Program-made: the position numbers and the translations under genes
Notes under the pieces: model-generated
Told to the model about the DNA's origin: nothing
The model's database searches: none
The model's input: the letters and a program-made list of their open reading frames with translations, nothing else
Part shown: one piece after another, positions 1 to 8,698 of the stretch
How the letters are laid out: every line of letters begins with the position of its first letter
Position numbering within the stretch: position 1 is the first letter of the stretch
Assembly: GCA_030656575.1 (NCBI GenBank)
Contig: JAUSPO010000177.1
Coordinates: 1-38,931 of the forward strand
Length of the DNA: 38,931 nt
From: Bacillota bacterium
Lineage (GTDB): Bacteria; Bacillota; Dethiobacteria; DTU022; UBA8154
Direction of reading: 5' to 3'

Positions 1-44
1 CTACTCAGCCAATAGGTTACTTAATCGCTCGGGACGCAAAGCAT

Positions 45-236
45 GGGGACGGTTCCATCGTCTTCCCACTAGCTATGGTAAGGCGACACACCCCATTTTT
101 CAAGTGGTATGGGGACACACACCCCAGCGGGGAATGTCCCCTATGAATGTCCCCAAGTCTTCGCTTACGCTACGGTGACATTGCATGGGGACATTCCTCT
201 GCAAGAGGTGTGTCCCCTTACCTTTTTCCCGTCCCC
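45..236. repeat. GGGGAC/GTCCCC nested inverted-repeat element
   Basis: This non-coding stretch is built from repeated GGGGAC and GTCCCC blocks in opposite orientation. GGGGACGG lies at 45-52 and its partner CCCGTCCCC ends at 236. GGGGACACAC at 111-120 faces GGTGTGTCCCC at 207-217. GAATGTCCCC occurs at 132-141 and again at 145-154, facing GGGGACATTC at 187-196. Such elements are common between genes in Clostridia and resemble REP-like sequences moved by IS200/RAYT-type transposases, although no transposase is visible here. The rest of positions 1-306 holds no gene I can support. Confidence 0.6.
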
Positions 237-306
237 AAGCTTCACTTATCTTTTATCATACCAGTTACTATTTTCCATTTATAACAATGATCTCCTGCAT
301 TAATGA

Positions 307-1689
307 TTAATCACTAAATAAAAATCGTTCAAAGCTAAAATTTAAAGGAAAATGTTTTACCTTGATTAGATCGGCACTAAAAGGAATTAAGGCGCCTTCT
401 TCTGACAATTGAAACTTTAAGAGGACCAGGCTATAATTAATCTCTAATTTTTGAACACCTCTGATTCCGGAAGCCCCTGTACTCCCCGCATTTATCTCCA
501 CATAATTATCGGTTTTTTTAATGTACGGCGAGTGCTGATGCCCTCCAAGAAGCAAATTATTATTATTCCTCAGGTATTTAAAAGAGAGGGGATTATGCGC
601 TGCGATAATATCAACCTTTTCAGCATGGGCGACTGTCTCGTACAATCTCTGGGCTGCCTCCTCCATTAAATTCTCATCTGCAACAACCATTGCTGTTGAA
701 GAAGATGCAGGATCAGCTATACCAGCAATGCTTAAGCCTTCAATTTCTATTATTCCTTCTTCCAGGACAATAATATTCTCAATTGTCTTAAGCTGCTCTA
801 TTACAATTGGTGATTCATGATTTCCGGGAATGAAAACATAGGGGATATGGATCTGCCGAATAAACTGTGTTAAAAGGTCTAGTTCAAAAGTTGTCCCATA
901 ATCTACAAGATCCCCGGTATCTATAATCAGATCCACATGGAAAGTATCTTTAATACGACCGATAAAGTCAAAAGCAGTAGGATTATTATGAATATCTGAA
1001 ATATGAAGAACATTTAGAGTACTGATGTCCTCTCCAGATATGACGTTTTTTTCCATTTCTTTTTGTAAAATGGAAATGTTATCAACAACATTAGCAAATT
1101 GTATTCCAATCTCCTCAATTATTCCTGCCCCTTCTTCCAGAAAGCTTAAAACCCATGGAGCAGCTTCCAGAATTCCCTGGTATTCCGCTTGAGAAAAAGC
1201 TTCCTGGTCGTAAGTCAAAGCAGATGTGGAAAAAAACATTAACAATACCATAATGTTGATTAGTCCGGTAAAGAGCATCTCTTTTATACGGATCTTTCCC
1301 CTCGACCATAACAATGAAGCCACCATTCCTAAAAAGAAAACAAAGATTAAAAGAGAAACCAGGTATTTCACTATAGTAACTAGTATTTCACTAAGCATAT
1401 TTTCAGGCATTAAACTCTCCTGAGAAATGCTTTTTGTATATTGCGATAAAGCTTCCAAATGTATATTTTTCAGTGAAAGATGGAAATCAATGGGGGGAGT
1501 ATGGGTGGAAGCAATAATATTACCCAATGGAGGAAAATGAATAAAAGTTTTACCACCAGTTCCAAATTTAACACTTGTTTCAAATTCAAAAGCCCCGATG
1601 GAAAAGCTGACAGGGCTTAACAATTGTATAACCAGGATCATTAACAGGAGACTGAAAATGATTTTTTGGATTTTATTACTTAATTTCAT
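307..1689 (-). CDS. Membrane-anchored metallophosphoesterase
   Basis: A calcineurin-like phosphoesterase domain fills the C-terminal half and shows the metal-binding motifs in order: SDIHNN (about residues 231-236), DTGDLVDYG (257-265), PGNHES (288-293), AHNP (about 356) and GGHQHS (about 373). The N-terminal 200 residues are a membrane part, with hydrophobic segments near 7-30, 105-128 and 140-158 and an extracytoplasmic loop between the first two, so the enzyme probably sits on the cytoplasmic face of the membrane. The ATG at 1689 is preferred over 1701 because GAGG lies 6 bases upstream of it. The gene overlaps the end of the FtsH-like gene, which implies translational coupling. The substrate (phosphoprotein, nucleotide or lipid phosphate) cannot be told from sequence. 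Confidence 0.85.
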   Translation of the reverse strand: MKLSNKIQKIIFSLLLMILVIQLLSPVSFSIGAFEFETSVKFGTGGKTFIHFPPLGNIIASTHTPPIDFHLSLKNIHLEALSQYTKSISQESLMPENMLSEILVTIVKYLVSLLIFVFFLGMVASLLWSRGKIRIKEMLFTGLINIMVLLMFFSTSALTYDQEAFSQAEYQGILEAAPWVLSFLEEGAGIIEEIGIQFANVVDNISILQKEMEKNVISGEDISTLNVLHISDIHNNPTAFDFIGRIKDTFHVDLIIDTGDLVDYGTTFELDLLTQFIRQIHIPYVFIPGNHESPIVIEQLKTIENIIVLEEGIIEIEGLSIAGIADPASSSTAMVVADENLMEEAAQRLYETVAHAEKVDIIAAHNPLSFKYLRNNNNLLLGGHQHSPYIKKTDNYVEINAGSTGASGIRGVQKLEINYSLVLLKFQLSEEGALIPFSADLIKVKHFPLNFSFERFLFSD

Positions 1690-3184
1690 GTTCAACCTCA
1701 TTTTTTATGTCCAATCCAAGAAGCTCGCGCAGATAGCTTCCGTTGATTCTTTCTTTTTCAATTAAATAGTATGCTGTCTTTTCTATAATATCTTTATATT
1801 TTATTATTAATTGTAAAACTTTTTCCTCCTGGGCAGTTAAAATCTCTTTTATACATTCATGCAGGGTTCCTCCCGGTAAGTCCTTCTCACTCACCACTCC
1901 TAGTGAAGACATACCGGAACTTATAATTTTTTTTGACAGTTCGATTGCTTGTTGAAAGTCATTTCCTGCACCTGTGCTTCGGCTGCCGAGAAGCTCCTCT
2001 TCGCAAACAGCACCGCCAAGCAAAATTGCAATCTGTCCTTCAAGATAGTCTTTTGTATAGATATAACTGTCTTTTTCCGGTTTTTGCCTTATAAATCCCA
2101 TCGCTTTTCCACGGGGCACAATAGTAATTGCTGCAATTGAATAGGGTTTTATGCACTCACTGACAAGAGCATGTCCCATTTCATGAATAGCAATTCTCAG
2201 ACATTCATCTTTTCCCGGCCTTTTATCCAGTTTGGCACCCATGATAACTTTATCTATAGCCTCATAAAAGTGATTCTTATGCAGGAATTTACTTTTATCT
2301 CTAAGAGCTGAGATAGCAGCTTCATTGGCTAAACTCTCCAGGTGGGCTCCGGAAAAGCCAAATGTTTCTGCTGCTATGCTTTCTAAATTGATATCATTTT
2401 CCAAGGGCTTATTGCGGGTGTGAAGCTGTAATATCTGCATCCTGCCCTCCAGATCCGGAAGATCAACTTGAACAATACGATCAAAACGTCCTGGACGTAA
2501 TAATGCATTATCCAGAAGATCAGATCTGTTTGTAGCTCCAATTAATAACACGCATACTTCATCATTAAGACTAAGCCCGTCCATCTCAACCAGGAGTTGG
2601 TTTAGAGTCTGATCGTATTCGTGATGAGAACTGTGGCTGCCTCTTTTTGAACCTAAAATCTCAATTTCGTCCACAAAAATAATAGCGCTGGTTTTATTCT
2701 TTTTTTTAGCTGAATTTCTCGCCTGTTGAAATATTTGTCTTACTCTTTGAGCTCCTACACCGGCATACATTTCAATAAATTCACTCCCAGCTGCAGACAA
2801 AAACACCGAATCTGCATAAGAAGCCGCAGCCTTGGCAAGCAGTGTCTTCCCTGTCCCCGGAGGCCCTTCCAGGAGAATCCCTTTTAAAGGCCTGATACCC
2901 ATCAAGCTAATCTTCTCTGGAATTCTAATAAAATCCAAAGCTTCTAGCAGTTCTTTTTTTGCAGAGTTTTGGCCACCTATGTCGTCAAAACTTATGCTTT
3001 TCTTTAACTTAGAATTGCTCTTTTTGATGGAAGAAAATTCTTTAATTCCTCCTTTTGTATCTAACACCTTGTACAACAGAAATAGTATACCCACAAAAAA
3101 TAAAATAGGATAAATGTTAAAACCCAACCATATCAGACCTATTACCGTTCCCAGGCCAACTCCTACTCCAACCTCTTTAAGCAT
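1676..3184 (-). CDS. FtsH-like AAA+ ATP-dependent zinc metalloprotease, short form
   Basis: This is a membrane-bound AAA+ protease that would unfold and degrade membrane or short-lived cytoplasmic proteins. It shows Walker A GPPGTGKT (107-114), Walker B IIFVDEIE (168-175), the second region of homology ending in RPGRFDR (230-236), the zinc site HEMGH (334-338) and the third ligand Asp409 in GAGNDF. At 502 residues it is shorter than usual FtsH (about 600-650). The two N-terminal hydrophobic segments (about 5-20 and 23-38) form a tight hairpin, so the extracytoplasmic domain is missing. The pore loop reads MYAG instead of the usual MFVG. GGAGG precedes the ATG. It lies between a small membrane protein and a membrane phosphoesterase, probably in one operon. 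It may be a paralogue of a full-length FtsH elsewhere. Confidence 0.88.
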   Translation of the reverse strand: MLKEVGVGVGLGTVIGLIWLGFNIYPILFFVGILFLLYKVLDTKGGIKEFSSIKKSNSKLKKSISFDDIGGQNSAKKELLEALDFIRIPEKISLMGIRPLKGILLEGPPGTGKTLLAKAAASYADSVFLSAAGSEFIEMYAGVGAQRVRQIFQQARNSAKKKNKTSAIIFVDEIEILGSKRGSHSSHHEYDQTLNQLLVEMDGLSLNDEVCVLLIGATNRSDLLDNALLRPGRFDRIVQVDLPDLEGRMQILQLHTRNKPLENDINLESIAAETFGFSGAHLESLANEAAISALRDKSKFLHKNHFYEAIDKVIMGAKLDKRPGKDECLRIAIHEMGHALVSECIKPYSIAAITIVPRGKAMGFIRQKPEKDSYIYTKDYLEGQIAILLGGAVCEEELLGSRSTGAGNDFQQAIELSKKIISSGMSSLGVVSEKDLPGGTLHECIKEILTAQEEKVLQLIIKYKDIIEKTAYYLIEKERINGSYLRELLGLDIKNEVEHEIK

Positions 3185-3274
3185 AAAATACCTCCATCAA
3201 GTTCCGGCAAGTAATTCATTTACCAATTTGTGATTAACCATTCGTTAAGTTGAAACCTGAAACACATGTGCATT

Positions 3275-3814
3275 TTATGCAAAAGTATTCCCGCCGGATA
3301 CAAATTGTAAAGGAACAATTTCATAAAGAAAACCATTATCAGACGATAACTGCAAGTATATTCTTTTCTGATCTACCCATAGGCGATAATTCTCTAATTC
3401 ACTTTCTTGTTCCAGAAGCATTGAAATTTCTTTGCTCATATGACTGTAGTTTCCTACCCTTTCACCCTCCATCAAGGCAAAATGAATTTTCGCATAAATT
3501 GACTCCAGGTAAAGATTTCTCTGATCAATTAAGGCTATTTTATAAGAACTATCTTTGTATGTTGAATCTAATATTTCTTCGAGGTTCCTATATGTCTGAT
3601 ATATGTTATCAACTTCTTTTAAAGTTACCAAAAATTCTGTCTCATTTCCAATCTTATTAATATCCACATCTTCCACATCCTCAATCTGCAGAAGGGATTC
3701 TTTTAACGGTTCCTCAATTAACCGTTGTTGACGCCAATAACTAACCAAATATATAGATGAGACAGTTAACACAAAAGCCAGTAAAACAATAGGCCATCTC
3801 AAATTGATTTTCAA
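3275..3814 (-). CDS. Hypothetical single-pass membrane protein
   Basis: I do not recognise a family. The 179-residue product has one N-terminal transmembrane segment (about residues 8-27) followed by a soluble, largely helical and acidic region, presumably outside the cell, and no cysteine pair or catalytic motif that I can see. The start is a TTG with AAGGA 9 bases upstream. It is the first gene of a likely three-gene unit with the FtsH-like protease (90 bp downstream) and the metallophosphoesterase. It could be an adaptor or a substrate of the protease, but only the position suggests this. Confidence 0.6.
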   Translation of the reverse strand: MKINLRWPIVLLAFVLTVSSIYLVSYWRQQRLIEEPLKESLLQIEDVEDVDINKIGNETEFLVTLKEVDNIYQTYRNLEEILDSTYKDSSYKIALIDQRNLYLESIYAKIHFALMEGERVGNYSHMSKEISMLLEQESELENYRLWVDQKRIYLQLSSDNGFLYEIVPLQFVSGGNTFA

Positions 3815-3857
3815 ATTATATCATCCTTGCTGTTAACATAATGTAGTTACATAATGT

Positions 3858-3887
3858 ATTATAACAAAAAAGATGCTCATAAGGCAA
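3858..3887 (-). promoter_or_regulatory. Sigma-A-like promoter of the small membrane protein/FtsH-like operon
   Basis: On the minus strand TTGCCT (3887-3882) is followed after 18 bases by TATAAT (3863-3858). Just downstream is a direct repeat of ACATTATGT, present twice before the TTG start at 3814, which could be an operator. The promoter overlaps one arm of the rimO terminator hairpin. Confidence 0.45.
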
Positions 3888-3931
3888 TAAAGAAAACCCT
3901 CTTTGTGATAAAAAGGGCTTTTCTGTTATTG
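3885..3931 (-). terminator. Terminator-like hairpin downstream of rimO
   Basis: CAATAA-AGAAAACCCT (3885-3900) pairs with AGGGCTTTTCT-G-TTATTG (3914-3931) around a short loop. On the minus strand the 3' arm is U-rich but lacks a long terminal U run. It lies 38 bp after the rimO stop, as expected for a terminator, though it could also be a processing site. Confidence 0.55.
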
Positions 3932-3968
3932 CGTTAAACTTAGATGGGACTATTGGCTTCCTATGGAA

Positions 3969-5309
3969 TTAAACTTTCCTGGTCTGCTTTAATGATCTTC
4001 CTATTAGATCGTAGGACCCTGTCCCCGTAATTTTTACCTGTAAAAAATCACCTGGACTTACGCCTGATATATGATTTATTATCACTCTGCCGTCTACTTC
4101 AGGAGCCTGTGAAGAAAGCCTTCCGTACGCTTTTTTCCGGTTATGAGCAAAAGAATCTATTAGAACTCTCTCCTCTTTCCCCAATAAACACCTGTTACAA
4201 TTTCTTGAAATGCTTTTTTGTTTTTCCATAACTTTTTTTAATCTTTGTGATGAGGTTTCTAAATCAACTTTTTGATCTTGCTCAAAGGCAGCTGTCCCTT
4301 TCTCTGCAGAAAAAGAAAAAGCTCCAAGTCGTTCAAAAGGATACTTATCTAAAAAACAAAGGAGCTCATCAAACTCTTGGTCTCCTTCGCCGGGGTATCC
4401 AACCATAACAGTAGTGCGCAATACAATACCCGGTATTGATTCCCGCATCTTACCGTATAAAGCTATTATTTCTTCTTTGCTTGTATTTCTCCCCATAAGC
4501 CTCAGGATTTTGTTACTAATATGCTGAATAGGTAAGTCAACATAGTTACAAATTCTAGGTTCCTGCTGAATTGTTTTGAGAAGGTCATCAGTAATATGTG
4601 CTGGATGGGTATATAAAAGACGTATCCATTCAAAACCTTTCACAGCGCACAAACGCTCCAACAAGGTAACAATCATATACTTTCCGTATAAATCCAGGCC
4701 ATAAGCAGTAGTATCCTGAGCAATTAAATTAATTTCTTTTGCACCTAACTTTTGAACTGCTCGGACCTCGTCAAGGATATCCTCAATACTTTTACTGCGC
4801 AATCTACCTCTCAACGAAGGAATTAAGCAATAAGAACACTTATTATTACAACCATCGGAAATTTTAATATACACACTGTGGGGAGGCCTACTTAAAAAAC
4901 GATTTTTTTGTAAAGTATAACCTTTCAAATCTTTTTTAGGAAAAAACATTTTTTCAACAAGAAGAGGAATAGTGTGATTTTTGCTGATGGGAACAACTAG
5001 ATCGACCTCGGGGACCCGTTCTTTCATTTCTCTTTCATCATAATATTGAGCAATACAGCCTAGAACAATTATTTTTTCCAACTGGCTGTCTTTTGAACTT
5101 TTTATCTTTCCCATTTCTTTAATTGTTTTAAGTGCTTCCAGACGTGCACTTTCCAAAAAAGCGCAGGTATTAATAATAACAAAAGCAGAGCCATCAATTT
5201 CTGTGTTTAACCGATAACCTTGTTTTTGTAGCCCTCCTATAATTTCTTCTGAATCCACCAAGTTTTTTGCACAGCCGAGAGATATAAAACTGAATGTTTT
5301 TTTTGACAT
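3969..5309 (-). CDS. rimO: Ribosomal protein S12 methylthiotransferase RimO
   Basis: RimO is a radical-SAM enzyme that adds a methylthio group to a conserved aspartate of ribosomal protein S12. The protein has the order typical of methylthiotransferases. An N-terminal UPF0004 domain carries three cluster cysteines (Cys13 in SLGCAKNLVDSE, Cys49, Cys85). A radical SAM domain has C-N-N-K-C-S-Y-C (Cys154, 158, 161), and a TRAM domain closes the C-terminus. The SLGCAKNLVDSE signature and DLPIQH favour RimO over MiaB. Length (446) is normal. The start is unusual: the only good Shine-Dalgarno (TTTGGAGG) lies about 19 bases before the ATG and is better placed for an out-of-frame ATG at 5326. An in-frame stop directly upstream rules out an extension. 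Confidence 0.95.
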   Translation of the reverse strand: MSKKTFSFISLGCAKNLVDSEEIIGGLQKQGYRLNTEIDGSAFVIINTCAFLESARLEALKTIKEMGKIKSSKDSQLEKIIVLGCIAQYYDEREMKERVPEVDLVVPISKNHTIPLLVEKMFFPKKDLKGYTLQKNRFLSRPPHSVYIKISDGCNNKCSYCLIPSLRGRLRSKSIEDILDEVRAVQKLGAKEINLIAQDTTAYGLDLYGKYMIVTLLERLCAVKGFEWIRLLYTHPAHITDDLLKTIQQEPRICNYVDLPIQHISNKILRLMGRNTSKEEIIALYGKMRESIPGIVLRTTVMVGYPGEGDQEFDELLCFLDKYPFERLGAFSFSAEKGTAAFEQDQKVDLETSSQRLKKVMEKQKSISRNCNRCLLGKEERVLIDSFAHNRKKAYGRLSSQAPEVDGRVIINHISGVSPGDFLQVKITGTGSYDLIGRSLKQTRKV

Positions 5310-5463
5310 AATAAATACTTATTCATTTCCTCCAAACTAGATATAATCTTAAAATGGGTCAAACCGACGAAAAGGTTTGAAGCTAACGTACGGTTCTGTT
5401 GAAATGCCAAAACAACATGAGTCTCACAAGAGATCTTAATAATACATTCTGAATGCTGGTTAG

Positions 5464-6273
5464 CTACATTTCTTTCCTTATGGTAATATTGTACGGATTT
5501 GTGATCGGCTTTAAGTCTGTTATCTCCAAATCATTCACCTTAATCTCTGCCGCAGGTGGAAAGCCAAAACGAATCCAGGTTTCGGTACTGTCTCCAATAG
5601 ATTTGCTATCACCTGATCGAAAAGATTTTTCTTCCACAAGTCTGCCGTCCTGCTCAATCCTCACCCAACAATCACCCTTGAAAGTAAGCAGTATTTGTTT
5701 CTGTTCTGCGCCGCTTAACAGATAGGTGGCTCCAATATTATCCTGAGTAATGATCGTTAGCTTCGCCTCTAGGACTGGCTCATCTACAGGCAATAATACG
5801 TTATCATCCGGCTCTTCCTGTTTATCATTACCATCTTCAAAAGGTTCACTGACATAGGGTATTCTATCATTATTGCCTCTTTGGTAAGAATACCAGGTAC
5901 TGCCAATGACAACTATAGCCACTAGTACAATCCAGATCAGTGCAGCCGAGGGAAGAGGTTTCTTCTCTTTTCTAACAAGATGTGATTCTGAACCCTCTCT
6001 TCTTTTCTTTTTTTCTCTTTTTTCTTCAGGTTCTTTTGAATTATTTAAATGCTGAGTGTACAGAGAAATAATTTCGGATGGATTCATACCAACTGCTTCT
6101 GCATAATTCCTGAGGGCACCTTTTACATAAACTTCTCCGGAAAAAGGAGAAAAGTCCCCCTCTTCCAGGGATGAAAGATGTCTTTTTTGTATCTTAGTTT
6201 CTCTGCTAATATCATCCAGACTTAATCCTTTTTCCTCACGAGCATTCCGCAGTAAGTCACTAATCTCTTTCAA
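5464..6273 (-). CDS. rodZ: RodZ-like cell-shape protein (HTH, membrane segment, DUF4115)
   Basis: The 269-residue protein has an N-terminal Cro/C1-type HTH_25 domain (about 1-70, with GLSLDDISRETKI and YVKGALRNYAE), a basic linker rich in Lys/Arg/Glu (80-105), one transmembrane segment (about 110-128) and a C-terminal DUF4115 beta domain (about 170-262, with CWVRIEQDG). This is the RodZ/YmfM arrangement. RodZ ties MreB and the elongation machinery to the membrane. The start is TTG behind AAAGGGGG. It follows ftsK by 31 bp, probably in the same transcript, matching the known spoIIIE...ymfM neighbourhood of spore-formers. A catabolic regulator with the same HTH is unlikely given the DUF4115 domain. 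Confidence 0.88.
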   Translation of the reverse strand: MKEISDLLRNAREEKGLSLDDISRETKIQKRHLSSLEEGDFSPFSGEVYVKGALRNYAEAVGMNPSEIISLYTQHLNNSKEPEEKREKKKRREGSESHLVRKEKKPLPSAALIWIVLVAIVVIGSTWYSYQRGNNDRIPYVSEPFEDGNDKQEEPDDNVLLPVDEPVLEAKLTIITQDNIGATYLLSGAEQKQILLTFKGDCWVRIEQDGRLVEEKSFRSGDSKSIGDSTETWIRFGFPPAAEIKVNDLEITDLKPITNPYNITIRKEM

Positions 6274-6304
6274 GATGTTCCCCCTTTCTATTCACGGGAA
6301 ATGC

Positions 6305-8647
6305 CTATTTTTCAATTTTCTTTGTCTTTTCCTTTAATAGGGCGTTTACTTGCTCCTTACCCATTAGAACCTTCCTGGGTTTACTTCCCTCATATTTACC
6401 CACTATACCCATTCTTTCCAAATCATCGATGAGTCTTGCTGCTCTCGTATATCCTATCCGATATCTTCTTTGAATAAGTGATATGGAAGCATGTCCCGTT
6501 TGTATGATAAGATCCACTGTCTCTTGCAAAAGGGGGTCACTCTTCTCTTCTTCAATGTATTCTTCACTTGTTTCTTCAGTAAAAAAAGACTGCTGGTAGA
6601 GAGGACTTTCCTGCTGTTTAATAAATTCTACCAGTGTGAATATATCCCTTTCGCTTAAAAAAGTACCCTGTACCCTAAGAGGTTTATGAACACCGATAGG
6701 ATAATAAAGCATATCTCCCCTTCCCAAAAGCTTTTCAGCCCCACCAAGGTCTAAGATGGTCCTTGAATCTACTTGAGAAGACACTGCAAAAGCGATACGC
6801 GAAGTTATGTTAGCTTTAATTAATCCTGTAATTACGTCTACTGAAGGCCTTTGCGTCGCGATTACAAGATGTATCCCTGCCGCTCTTGACATCTGAGATA
6901 GTCTCACGATTGAGTCTTCAACTTCAGAGGATGCTACCATCATTAAATCGGCCAGTTCATCAATTACAACTACAATATAAGGAAGAGGATTACCAGCAAT
7001 ATTATCATTTGAATTATCACAACCATTGTCTTTCACATGCTCATTGTATCGACTGATATCCCTGACACCTTTATATGCAAATAGCTCATATCTGCGTTCC
7101 ATCTCCTTCACCATACTCCGCAAGGCCATGGATGCTTTTTTCGGTTCTGTAATTACAGGAGAAATAAGATGGGGAATCCCGTTATATATACTTAATTCCA
7201 CAATCTTGGGATCAATAAGGAGAAATTTAACAACCCATGGTGCTGCCTTAAAGAGGATACTGCTAATAACAGTGTTAATACAAACACTCTTACCCGAACC
7301 AGTTGAGCCTGCAATTAGAAGATGAGGCATCTTCAACAGATCGGCAAAAATAGGAGCCCCTGCAATGTCTTTACCAAGGCCAATAGTTAAAGGAGAGGAA
7401 GTACTTTTAAAAGCAGGATCATCCAGTACTTCCCTCAGGTAAACGAGGGAAATAATTTTATTGGGTACTTCTATGCCAATAGCGGCCTTGCCGGGAATAG
7501 GCGCTTCAATACGAACATCCGAAGCAGCTAAATTCAGGGCAAGATCATCACTTAGACTTAAAATTCTGCTAACCTTAACTCCTTTATCAGGTTGAATCTC
7601 AAAACGTGTAACAGCAGGACCTGCTTGTACCTCTTTTATTGTTACATTCACACCAAAACTTTTGAAAGTACTTTCCAGTACTCTTGCCCTTTCCTGGATT
7701 ACTTTCTGCTGCTGAAAATCACGTAGTTTATTCACTTTTATCAAAAGATTTGTAGGTGGGATTTTATAGTCTTTAAACGGTTTGTTTTCTTGAATAATAT
7801 TGGTAAGCTTTGAATATTCATCCGAATGTCCTTCGTTTAAAGTGTTTCTTTCCTCTATCTCTTTACTTGAAACCACTATATTATTTTCAAAAACTTCTCT
7901 TTTATAAAGATCTTTCTCTTCCTTTTCTTCCTTTTCTTCCTTTTCTTCTTCATTCGTATCCATGCTAACTTCGAAATTATTATATTCCTTGATTGTATAA
8001 CTTCCACCGGGAATCTCCTTCTTTAATACTTTCGGAGGTGAAATTCCAATTAGAGTTTTACTTAAACTGCCGGATAGTTTTGCCAAAGACTTAAAGCCAC
8101 TTAGAAAACTTTTAAAGATTTCAATTATAGAACTGTTTGTGATTAGCAGCAGTGAAACAAAACCAAGAGCGCTAATAACAATATAGCTACCCATGTCTTT
8201 AAATAAAAACAACAAAGCAGCAGTTAAGACAGCACCCAACAGGCCTCCACCTTGCTGCTGAAACCCCAGGTAGAGGATAGAACTATAAAAATCCCCCCTG
8301 GCTAGGATATGCAGCTCCTGTAGGGTAATGAGATGTAAGCTTATTGCCAACAGGCAGAATAGAATGAAAAGACCTACAAACCGGTAGTGTAAATTTTCGA
8401 TTTCCAAAGGCCATAGATGACATAAAGCTAATACTCCCAACATAAAAGGGAGTGCCAGAGCTGCATCCCCCACCAAAATCCTGAAAAAATTGTTTAAAAT
8501 AATACCGGTATACCCTGTCTGTGGAGTAAACCGAATACAGGCGAAAACAAAAACCGCAAATGTGAGAATAATAACTGCCCTTATTTGTTTATTCATTATT
8601 TCATTTTTAAATCTTTCTTTTTTAACTCTTTTTGTTTTTTTTGTCAT
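6305..8647 (-). CDS. ftsK: DNA translocase FtsK/SpoIIIE
   Basis: This is a membrane-anchored DNA pump for chromosome segregation at division or into the forespore. The N-terminus holds about four membrane segments (roughly residues 20-180). A linker with a Glu/Lys low-complexity run (about 233-245) follows. The alpha/beta motor has Walker A GSTGSGKS (about 447-454) and Walker B VVVIDELADL. The gamma winged-helix domain (about 700-765, with RRYRIGYTRAARLID) reads polar DNA sequences. I chose the ATG at 8647, which has GAGGTG about 11 bases upstream; the ATG at 8668 has no Shine-Dalgarno. The length of 780 fits the SpoIIIE class. SpoIIIE and vegetative FtsK cannot be separated by sequence alone. 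Confidence 0.95.
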   Translation of the reverse strand: MTKKTKRVKKERFKNEIMNKQIRAVIILTFAVFVFACIRFTPQTGYTGIILNNFFRILVGDAALALPFMLGVLALCHLWPLEIENLHYRFVGLFILFCLLAISLHLITLQELHILARGDFYSSILYLGFQQQGGGLLGAVLTAALLFLFKDMGSYIVISALGFVSLLLITNSSIIEIFKSFLSGFKSLAKLSGSLSKTLIGISPPKVLKKEIPGGSYTIKEYNNFEVSMDTNEEEKEEKEEKEEKDLYKREVFENNIVVSSKEIEERNTLNEGHSDEYSKLTNIIQENKPFKDYKIPPTNLLIKVNKLRDFQQQKVIQERARVLESTFKSFGVNVTIKEVQAGPAVTRFEIQPDKGVKVSRILSLSDDLALNLAASDVRIEAPIPGKAAIGIEVPNKIISLVYLREVLDDPAFKSTSSPLTIGLGKDIAGAPIFADLLKMPHLLIAGSTGSGKSVCINTVISSILFKAAPWVVKFLLIDPKIVELSIYNGIPHLISPVITEPKKASMALRSMVKEMERRYELFAYKGVRDISRYNEHVKDNGCDNSNDNIAGNPLPYIVVVIDELADLMMVASSEVEDSIVRLSQMSRAAGIHLVIATQRPSVDVITGLIKANITSRIAFAVSSQVDSRTILDLGGAEKLLGRGDMLYYPIGVHKPLRVQGTFLSERDIFTLVEFIKQQESPLYQQSFFTEETSEEYIEEEKSDPLLQETVDLIIQTGHASISLIQRRYRIGYTRAARLIDDLERMGIVGKYEGSKPRKVLMGKEQVNALLKEKTKKIEK

Positions 8648-8698
8648 TAAGAGCACAGCACCTCGCATTAATATTTCGACATTTATTCTTAAACACCT

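Noticed and set aside
109-303. 64-residue open frame at the left edge
   Set aside because: It lies in the GGGGAC repeat, has no ribosome binding site and its product looks like translated repeat.
5355-5405. ACGTACGGTTCTG recalling a group II intron segment
   Set aside because: The match is about a dozen bases, with no reverse transcriptase, domain V or other intron structure nearby.
7918-7952. Repeated TTCCTTTTC units
   Set aside because: They encode the Glu/Lys low-complexity linker of FtsK and are explained by coding sequence.
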